From assembly GCA_036480335.1 (NCBI GenBank), contig JAZGGH010000047.1:1-42499 (forward strand): DNA of 42,499 bases, written 5' to 3'. The notes beneath the pieces are model-generated. The model had not been told where the DNA came from, made no database searches, and worked only from the letters and a program-made list of their open reading frames with translations. This document shows, piece by piece, positions 16,304 through 22,870 of this stretch (its first letter is position 1; each line of letters starts with the position of its first letter). Source of the DNA: JAZGER01 sp036480335 (GTDB lineage: Bacteria > Pseudomonadota > Gammaproteobacteria > DSM-19610). The position numbers and the translations under genes were made by a program.

Positions 16304-17776
16304 CTACTTATTATGTACAGCCGAAATTTTAGAACGATTGAAAATGATACGCGGCAAAGTCGCCTTACGAACAACACCTGCATTGTCTGTCCATTGTATT
16401 TCAGTTTGTGTTTGTTCATCAAATACCGTTGTAGCCTGATTGCCAGCCAGCGCCAGATAGGCAACCAGTTCAGCCAGACCCTGCTGCAATGGGTATTGCT
16501 CCACCAGCTGTTTCAGCGTTATCTGATTATGGGTTTGCAGTTGCTGGTTAATGTGGCTTTCGAGTGCAGCTTTATCCACCACAATCTGGTTAAACAGAGC
16601 ATCCGTATCAATATCTTCACCGGAGGCAGTTTTTATCACCGATGCCAGCACTGTTTTTGCCGGAGGAGAGAAAAGTGGACGCGCCATCGGCAAAGTAATT
16701 TCCGCTGACGACCTATCCATCGCCATGGATGCAGCCTGCGGAGGTGCTGAACGAACTTTTATCGCCTGTTGTGAAATGCTGTCGATCAACTGCATAATGC
16801 GTTTGTTCTCCAGCCAGGCCTGATCATCCAGATAGCGTCGTAACTGACGCGATAATCGGGCAACCATGCGTTGCGTATGATCACCGGCTTCCAACCAGTC
16901 ATAATGCACCAGCTTCAAGCGCTGATCCTGCGTCAATCCAGTCAAAGCCTCAATGGAAAAAACCTGTTCAAGCAGATCTGTCAGTTCTTGTTGGCTACCC
17001 GGTGACATTAGAAAATCCCAGAATGCGCGAAAACTTTTCCCCTGATCAGAATCGGCAATGGCATCCCGATCACCAAACACATGATCCAGAAGCTCACCTT
17101 TCGATCCTTCCCAGATCGCAATATCTTCACGCATTTGCCGATCCAGCAAACGGAAATTTTGCTCAACTGCACGAAAATCACCCAGTAGTTCCCGCGCCGT
17201 CGCACTGAACTGGAAAAACCGATCCTTTAATGCGGTGGCATCCATGACCGGAATATCACCGGCCTCAATATCTGCAATCTGCCGATCGATTTCTTCCCGT
17301 TTACGTTGCAGTTCTTCAATCCGCACAACCTTGTCCGTTTCCACACCGGACACCATCTGCCTGAGTAAATCAAAAATGGTCAGCAAGCGCGATTCCGTTC
17401 CAATAAAGGATTTTTCCGCCAATCCCTCCACCCAGCTCACCGCTTTTTCTGTTGCCGGCATCAGATCAAAATGTGCCTCGTCAGAACCGGCCGGATAAAA
17501 CTTGCTCAACCAGCCCTTCTCAGGTTGCGCCCAATCATCCAGATATCCCTTTGCTGAACGGGGAAATAAGCCCTCATCACCCGCCTCATCACGCAATTGA
17601 AACAGAACATCCTCAAGCCTTGAAACCAGATCTGCCTGGGACATTACCCGTATGTTCGGTTCGATGAACACCTGATCCAGAAAACTGATAATCAACGGCG
17701 CGTGTTCCGCCTGCAATAATCGCCAGGCGGGATGGGTTTTACTCAGTTGGGATAAATCGTGGAAGCACAGGCTCAT
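16304..17776 (-). CDS. jetA: Wadjet kleisin-like subunit JetA
   Basis: This is about 490 residues, the first gene of the type I Wadjet operon. JetA is the kleisin-like (MukF-like) protein that links JetC heads and JetB. Recognisable stretches are LEDVLFQLRDE, EKAVSWVEGLAEKSFIGTES and the coiled coil EELQRKREEIDRQIADIEAG. The C-terminal part includes a Pro-rich linker and a winged-helix-like end (VEQYPLQQGLAELVAYLALA). I chose the ATG at 17776; an in-frame GTG at 17782 is an alternative, and neither has a clear ribosome-binding site. It follows recQ by about 66 bp on the same strand. Downstream, the toxin-antitoxin pair separates it from jetB. Confidence 0.87.
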   Translation of the reverse strand: MSLCFHDLSQLSKTHPAWRLLQAEHAPLIISFLDQVFIEPNIRVMSQADLVSRLEDVLFQLRDEAGDEGLFPRSAKGYLDDWAQPEKGWLSKFYPAGSDEAHFDLMPATEKAVSWVEGLAEKSFIGTESRLLTIFDLLRQMVSGVETDKVVRIEELQRKREEIDRQIADIEAGDIPVMDATALKDRFFQFSATARELLGDFRAVEQNFRLLDRQMREDIAIWEGSKGELLDHVFGDRDAIADSDQGKSFRAFWDFLMSPGSQQELTDLLEQVFSIEALTGLTQDQRLKLVHYDWLEAGDHTQRMVARLSRQLRRYLDDQAWLENKRIMQLIDSISQQAIKVRSAPPQAASMAMDRSSAEITLPMARPLFSPPAKTVLASVIKTASGEDIDTDALFNQIVVDKAALESHINQQLQTHNQITLKQLVEQYPLQQGLAELVAYLALAGNQATTVFDEQTQTEIQWTDNAGVVRKATLPRIIFNRSKISAVHNK

Positions 17777-17842
17777 GGACACTACTATAACAAAACCTTT
17801 TCCTGCTTGAGGCAGCCGCCACCGAAAGACAAACAGGCATAT

Positions 17843-19957
17843 TCAAATACTCGCCTGAACGCAACGCAGTATCCCATATTCATAAACCTCGTCCAGCGCA
17901 TCAAATACGGGTTTCAAAGCACTTTCACGATCGCAGTCCATCAGATCCATGGTTTGGGTGATTTCCTTATATTGCTGATCATTAAGTGAAACAATATCTC
18001 GAACATTGAGCAGACCAGCATCGATGGCCATGGCAAAATGCCCGTAAATTGTTGAGTTTTTTAGTTCGCGCAGCTCGACGATATTTTCTACTGTTTTATT
18101 TTCTATATATAACGACAGTGTTTCATTCACTGTTTGACTAAAACCATTTTTCAGTAGCGGATGCAGAGGGTGTTGCTGAATCACATCAAGAAATGCCTTT
18201 CCATAGCGCGCCAGTTTCTGTTCACCGACACCGGAGATATATTGCATTTCAACAGGGGTTTGTGGGCGACGTTGCGACATTTCAATCAGGGTCGAGTCAT
18301 GGAAAATCACATAGGGCGGGACACCTTGCTCACTGGCAATTTCAAGGCGACAGACCCGTAGAGCTTCGAAGAGTTGTTGATCAACACTGCGCAGTGTCTC
18401 TGTGTTTTTATTGCGTTTTTCTTTTTTCTGTAGTTTCAGTCGGCGACGCAATTCTAGCGTGGTTTCTCCGCGCAGTAACGGGCGGCACTTTTCAGATAGC
18501 TTGAGTGCACCATAGGCTTCCATTTCAATATGCAGAAAATCAAGTGCAATCAATTGCCGAAACACGCTGCGCCATTCAACAGCAGTGAGATGCTTACCGA
18601 TGCCAAAGGTACTGAGTTTATCGTGCTGAAAGTTCTGGATGCGTTCATCCTGTTTGCCGCTGAGCACATCAATAATATAGTTCACACCAAAGCGTTGGCC
18701 AGTCCGATAAACACAGGACAGGGCTTTCTGTACATCGACTGAAGCATCCCAGGTTTCTGGTGGTTGCAGGCAGTTGTCGCAATTCCCACAAGGTTCATCG
18801 AGTGTTTCATCAAAATAGGCCAGCAGAGTTTGTCGGCGGCAGGTGATCAGTTCACATAGCCCCAGCATCGCTTCGAGTTTATGGTGTGCCACGCGTTTGA
18901 ACTGTTCATCTGCATCGCCTCCCTGCACCATTTGTCGCAGTGTGATGACATCCTGCAGACCATAGGCCATCCAGGCATTTGCCGGTTCACCATTACGTCC
19001 GGCACGACCGGTTTCCTGATAATAGGCTTCGATACTTTTCGGCAAATTAAGATGCGCAACAAAACGCACATCGGGCTTATCAATACCCATACCAAAGGCA
19101 ATGGTCGCAACAATAATGACACCCTCTTCGCGCAGAAACTGCGCCTGATGTTGTTGTCGCACTTCAGCAGGCAAGCCTGCATGATAAGGTAAAGCAATAC
19201 GCCCTTTTGCTGATAGCCAGTCGGCAATGGCTTCGACTTTTTTCCGTGACAGGCAGTAGACGATACCGGCATCACCTGTATGCTCCTTATCAAGAAATTG
19301 CCATAACTGTTCACGGGCATTTTGCCCTTCATTCAGGGTATAACGAATATTCGGGCGATCAAAACTGTTGACGAACACGTTAGCATTATCCAGTGCTAAC
19401 TGGGCGATGATTTCATCGCGGGTACGCTGATCTGCGGTTGCCGTGAGAGCAATCCGTGGCACATTCGGGTAACGATTGTGCAGAATATTGAGCTGCTGGT
19501 ATTCCTTGCGAAAATCATGACCCCACTGGGAAACACAATGGGCTTCATCAATAGCAAACAGGGAGATCGTTGCCTGATCGAGTAAATTCAGCATGCGGCC
19601 TGTTAGCAAGCGTTCGGGAGCAACATACAGCAGATCAAGCTCACCGGTCAGCAATGCCTCTTCAACAACTTGCTGGCTATCTCTGTCCAGACTGGAATTA
19701 AGGAAGGCTGCACGGATACCCAGTTGTTGCAGGGCATCTACCTGATCCTGCATCAGAGCAATGAGCGGTGACACGACGATACCTACGCCGTCTCGAACCA
19801 GCGCCGGAATCTGGTAGCAGAGAGATTTTCCGCCACCGGTTGGCATCAGTGTCAGAACATCCTTGCCCTGTAAAACCGACTTGATGATCTCAGCCTGATG
19901 AAAGCGAAAATCGCTATAACCAAACGTCGAATTAAGTATTTCTTTAGCACGTTCCAT
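17843..19957 (-). CDS. recQ: ATP-dependent DNA helicase RecQ
   Basis: This 704-residue 3'-5' DNA helicase of the RecF pathway also acts in replication-fork repair. It shows motif 0 (FRFHQAEII), Walker A (PTGGGKSLCYQIP), DEAH (AIDEAHCVSQWGHDFR), motif III (ALTATAD) and motif VI (YYQETGRAGRNGEP). The zinc-binding Cys set is seen in CELITCRRQ and CGNCDNCL. RQC and HRDC (about 515-595) domains follow. The C-terminal extra helix-turn-helix segment of about 90 residues is longer than in E. coli RecQ but common in other bacteria. It lies 33 bp downstream of the antiporter gene and about 66 bp upstream of jetA, all on one strand. It is probably a host gene, though co-transcription with Wadjet is possible. 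Confidence 0.95.
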   Translation of the reverse strand: MERAKEILNSTFGYSDFRFHQAEIIKSVLQGKDVLTLMPTGGGKSLCYQIPALVRDGVGIVVSPLIALMQDQVDALQQLGIRAAFLNSSLDRDSQQVVEEALLTGELDLLYVAPERLLTGRMLNLLDQATISLFAIDEAHCVSQWGHDFRKEYQQLNILHNRYPNVPRIALTATADQRTRDEIIAQLALDNANVFVNSFDRPNIRYTLNEGQNAREQLWQFLDKEHTGDAGIVYCLSRKKVEAIADWLSAKGRIALPYHAGLPAEVRQQHQAQFLREEGVIIVATIAFGMGIDKPDVRFVAHLNLPKSIEAYYQETGRAGRNGEPANAWMAYGLQDVITLRQMVQGGDADEQFKRVAHHKLEAMLGLCELITCRRQTLLAYFDETLDEPCGNCDNCLQPPETWDASVDVQKALSCVYRTGQRFGVNYIIDVLSGKQDERIQNFQHDKLSTFGIGKHLTAVEWRSVFRQLIALDFLHIEMEAYGALKLSEKCRPLLRGETTLELRRRLKLQKKEKRNKNTETLRSVDQQLFEALRVCRLEIASEQGVPPYVIFHDSTLIEMSQRRPQTPVEMQYISGVGEQKLARYGKAFLDVIQQHPLHPLLKNGFSQTVNETLSLYIENKTVENIVELRELKNSTIYGHFAMAIDAGLLNVRDIVSLNDQQYKEITQTMDLMDCDRESALKPVFDALDEVYEYGILRCVQASI

Positions 19958-19990
19958 GTGGTTTTTATGCTCTATATAATTAGAAAATTA

Positions 19991-21232
19991 TTATCGCTTG
20001 ATTAACTTGCCAACGCTCAATCCCTGAACGAGGATGGAAAACACCACAATAATATACGTCATAGTTAACAGTGTGCTACGAATTTCACCTTCTGGTAATG
20101 ACAATACCAATGCAATCGAAATACCGCCTCGCAAACCACCCCAGGTCAGCACCTTGATGGCATTTGGAGAAAAATCATACTTGAATCTGAACAGTGAAAT
20201 GGGTATGCCCACAGCAATGAAACGGGCAAGCAACGTCACCGGTATCATAATCAAACCTAACAACAAGGTCTGTTGATTGACTACCAATACCAGTATTTCC
20301 AGACCGATCAAAACAAACAGGACAGCATTGAGTATTTCATCTATCAATTCCCAGAAATTATCCAGATGCTCGCGGGTTTCTTCAGACATCGCAAATTTAC
20401 GACCGTGATTACCAATTAACAAACCGGCAACCACAATAGCAATAGGACCGGACAGATGCAGATAACCCGCCAGTTCATAGCCGCCAAGCACCAATGCCAA
20501 CGTCAGCAGAATTTCCACCTGATAATTATCTACCGATGCCAGTAAACGATAGACAATGTAGCCAGTGACAAAACCAAACAGAGCACCACCAAGTGCTTCT
20601 TGCGCAAACAGTTTGCCAATGTTCATCGCTGAAATTTCAGCCTCGGCACCATGCCCACCGCCACCAACAACACCCAGCAGAGCCAGAAATACCACCACGG
20701 CAACGCCGTCATTAAACAGGGATTCACCGGCTATTTTTGTTTCCAGGGATTTTGGTGCGCCTACCGTTTTTAAAATTCCCAGCACAGCAATCGGATCCGT
20801 TGGTGAAATCAATGCACCGAACAACATGGCATAAATCAGAGGGATGTGAAAATTCATTAAGCCCGCCAGAAACCAGGTGGCAAAACCGATCATCACCGTT
20901 GAAACCACAACACCGACACTTGCCAGCGTGGCCACCACCCATTTCTGTTTTGCCAGATCATCCAGATTCACATGCAGCGCACCGGCAAACAATAACGCGC
21001 TCAACATGCCATGCATCAGCGTTTCGTTAAAATCAATGTGCGCCAGCAAATCTTCCGCCTGCTGTCGCAGGTCAGAAAAGCCAGCCATTCCCAGTGCAAT
21101 AATGCCCAGCGAAAACAATAACGCAATCAACATCAGGCCGATAGCCGTTGGCAACTTGATAAAACGGTGATTGATGTAAGCAAAGGCCGCAGACAGGCTG
21201 ATCAAAATGGCCAGAATTGTGGTTATTGTCAT
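19991..21232 (-). CDS. CPA1-family Na+/H+ antiporter
   Basis: This 413-residue inner-membrane cation/proton antiporter has about 12 hydrophobic segments. The CPA1 hallmarks are present: ALISPTDPIAVLGILK, then AGESLFNDGVAVVVFLALLG, whose Asn-Asp pair binds the cation, and a conserved Arg-containing segment near WGGLRGGISIALVLSLP. It should exchange Na+ (or K+) for H+ to control pH and sodium. There is no C-terminal cytosolic regulatory domain. It is the first of a same-strand run leading into recQ and jetA. The 180 bp upstream hold repeat copy B. The exact ion specificity cannot be read from the sequence. Confidence 0.9.
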   Translation of the reverse strand: MTITTILAILISLSAAFAYINHRFIKLPTAIGLMLIALLFSLGIIALGMAGFSDLRQQAEDLLAHIDFNETLMHGMLSALLFAGALHVNLDDLAKQKWVVATLASVGVVVSTVMIGFATWFLAGLMNFHIPLIYAMLFGALISPTDPIAVLGILKTVGAPKSLETKIAGESLFNDGVAVVVFLALLGVVGGGGHGAEAEISAMNIGKLFAQEALGGALFGFVTGYIVYRLLASVDNYQVEILLTLALVLGGYELAGYLHLSGPIAIVVAGLLIGNHGRKFAMSEETREHLDNFWELIDEILNAVLFVLIGLEILVLVVNQQTLLLGLIMIPVTLLARFIAVGIPISLFRFKYDFSPNAIKVLTWGGLRGGISIALVLSLPEGEIRSTLLTMTYIIVVFSILVQGLSVGKLIKR

Positions 21233-21301
21233 ATTTTCCGGGATATCCTGAGTGACTGACTATGTAAAAACAGATAATAACACAGGAGGTAATCAGACAT
21301 T

Positions 21302-21332
21302 CGTAGGTGGATCGAGCGATAGCGGATCCACG
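21302..21332 (+). repeat. Dispersed palindromic repeat, copy B
   Basis: It reads CGTAGGTGGATCGAGCGA followed by TAGCGGATCCACGG. GTGGATC (21307-21313) and GATCCAC (21325-21331) form a perfect stem. Relative to copy A both arms carry a matching change (A to G with T to C), so pairing is preserved. It lies between the antiporter gene and rlmB. Confidence 0.7.
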
Positions 21333-21412
21333 GAATTCACCAGTATTGTTTCTGAAAGCTAAACCGCTCTTCGGCGCCTGTGTTGTGCTTGCTCCACTTC
21401 CACAGGGAGAAG

Positions 21413-22165
21413 TTATTTAGAAAGAATTGCTTGCTGTCGTCGCACTTCAAACAAACAAATGCCAGTGGCCACTGAAACATTCAGACTACTGACCGAACCT
21501 GCCATTGGAATAGAAAACAGGGCATCACAGTGTTCACGCGTCAGGCGGCGTAAACCCTTGCCTTCACTGCCCATGACAATGGCAGTTGCGCCGTCAAAAC
21601 GGGTTTGATAGATACTCGCATCTGCCTCACCAGCCGCACCATAGATCCAGATACCTCGATCTTTTAGCGAGCGCAGGGTACGCGCCAGATTCGTCACTCG
21701 AACAACCGGCAACACCTCAGCCGCACCACAGGCAACCTTTCGCACTGTTGCATTCACTGAAGCTGATTTATCTTTGGGTACAATGACCACATCAACGCCG
21801 GCAGCATCGGCACTGCGCAGGCAGGCACCGAGGTTATGAGGATCCTGAATGCTATCAAGCACCAGCACAAATGCAGGTTTGCTCAGATCATCAAGAAATG
21901 CTGGCAGGTCATTTTCACCCAGCCCACCAGTCTTCCCCATTTCAGCGACAACACCCTGATGATTGGCAGCAGCCGCCAGCTCATCGAGTTCACGCCGGGG
22001 AACCCGCCGCACGACAATATCCGCCGCCTCAGCCGCGCTCAGTAACTGTTCGACCCGAGCATCATTACGATTATCCTGCACAAGTAAAACAGTGACTTTG
22101 CCAGGCGTACGCTGCAGCAAACTACCAACTGCGTGCAAACCAAAAACCCGCTGTGAATCACTCAA
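21413..22165 (-). CDS. rlmB: 23S rRNA (guanosine2251-2'-O)-methyltransferase RlmB
   Basis: This 250-residue SPOUT (TrmH-type) methyltransferase 2'-O-methylates G2251 in the P-loop of 23S rRNA using SAM. It has the N-terminal substrate-binding domain (VFGLHAVGSLLQRTP) and the SPOUT knot motifs QDPHNLGACLRSADAAG, IVMGSEGKGL and SIPMAGSVSSLNVSVATGIC. The start is a TTG at 22165 with AGGG eight bases upstream. It is chosen because it gives the normal N-terminus and length, and no suitable ATG exists. It follows the OmpA-like lipoprotein gene by 27 bp. The rnr-rlmB pairing is common in gammaproteobacteria, and here one extra gene separates them. Confidence 0.94.
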   Translation of the reverse strand: MSDSQRVFGLHAVGSLLQRTPGKVTVLLVQDNRNDARVEQLLSAAEAADIVVRRVPRRELDELAAAANHQGVVAEMGKTGGLGENDLPAFLDDLSKPAFVLVLDSIQDPHNLGACLRSADAAGVDVVIVPKDKSASVNATVRKVACGAAEVLPVVRVTNLARTLRSLKDRGIWIYGAAGEADASIYQTRFDGATAIVMGSEGKGLRRLTREHCDALFSIPMAGSVSSLNVSVATGICLFEVRRQQAILSK

Positions 22166-22192
22166 AAAAGAAACCCTACGTATTTTTTATGG

Positions 22193-22870
22193 TTATCTGG
22201 CCTGAAATGCTTCTTCTTCCTGACCCTGAACCACAGGCTTAACAAGAATTTCCACCCGACGGTTTTTACGCTGCCCGTCTTTGCTTGCATTACTCGCAAT
22301 CGGCTCACTTTCACCATGACCCAGAGTTCGCAGGCGATCACGACTCACGCCTTGTGGCACCAGATAATTCGTAACAGCGGAAGCACGCCGTTCAGATAGC
22401 GACTGGTTATACTGTTCCGAGCCTGTCGAATCTGTATGCCCAATAATATGTACCACTGTTTGATCGTACTCGGATAACACCTTCGCCACCTTATTCAGGG
22501 TATATTCAAAATCCGGTTTCAGACGGGTACTGTCAAAGTCGAAGGAAATCCGGTTGGAGACATTAATCCGCAGGCTATCATCCTTCAGGCGTTCAATTTC
22601 CAGATCATGACGACGTGATTCTTCTGCCAGAGCGGCTTCCATTTCACGCTGCTGACGGTCCATATAGTTACCCACCGCACCACCGGCCAAAGCACCTGCA
22701 ATCGCTCCAGCCCAGGCGCCTTCCTTGTCACCACTCGCCTGCCGACCAATCACTGCCCCCGTCACAGCGCCAATCAAGGCACCTGTCTTGGCACGTTGGT
22801 TGGGATCATCCGCTGCACAGCCGGCAATGGCCGCAGTCAGTATCAATGTCATTAATTTAGTGTATTTCAT
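22193..22870 (-). CDS. OmpA-family lipoprotein with glycine-zipper segment
   Basis: This 225-residue outer-membrane lipoprotein has a lipobox ending at Cys18 (LTAAIAGC). A glycine-zipper segment follows (IGAVTGAVIGRQASGDKEG and AGAIAGALAGGAVGNYM). A charged helix then leads into a C-terminal OmpA-like peptidoglycan-binding domain (HIIGHTDSTGSEQYNQSLSE, SERRASAVTNYL, GHGESEPIASN, NRRVEI). It probably tethers the outer membrane to murein. The ATG at 22870 shares one base with the rnr stop (TGATG), and AAAGGTAA upstream lies inside rnr, so translation should be coupled. The frame can also be read from a TTG one codon earlier. Its position between rnr and rlmB is unusual. Confidence 0.88.
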   Translation of the reverse strand: MKYTKLMTLILTAAIAGCAADDPNQRAKTGALIGAVTGAVIGRQASGDKEGAWAGAIAGALAGGAVGNYMDRQQREMEAALAEESRRHDLEIERLKDDSLRINVSNRISFDFDSTRLKPDFEYTLNKVAKVLSEYDQTVVHIIGHTDSTGSEQYNQSLSERRASAVTNYLVPQGVSRDRLRTLGHGESEPIASNASKDGQRKNRRVEILVKPVVQGQEEEAFQAR

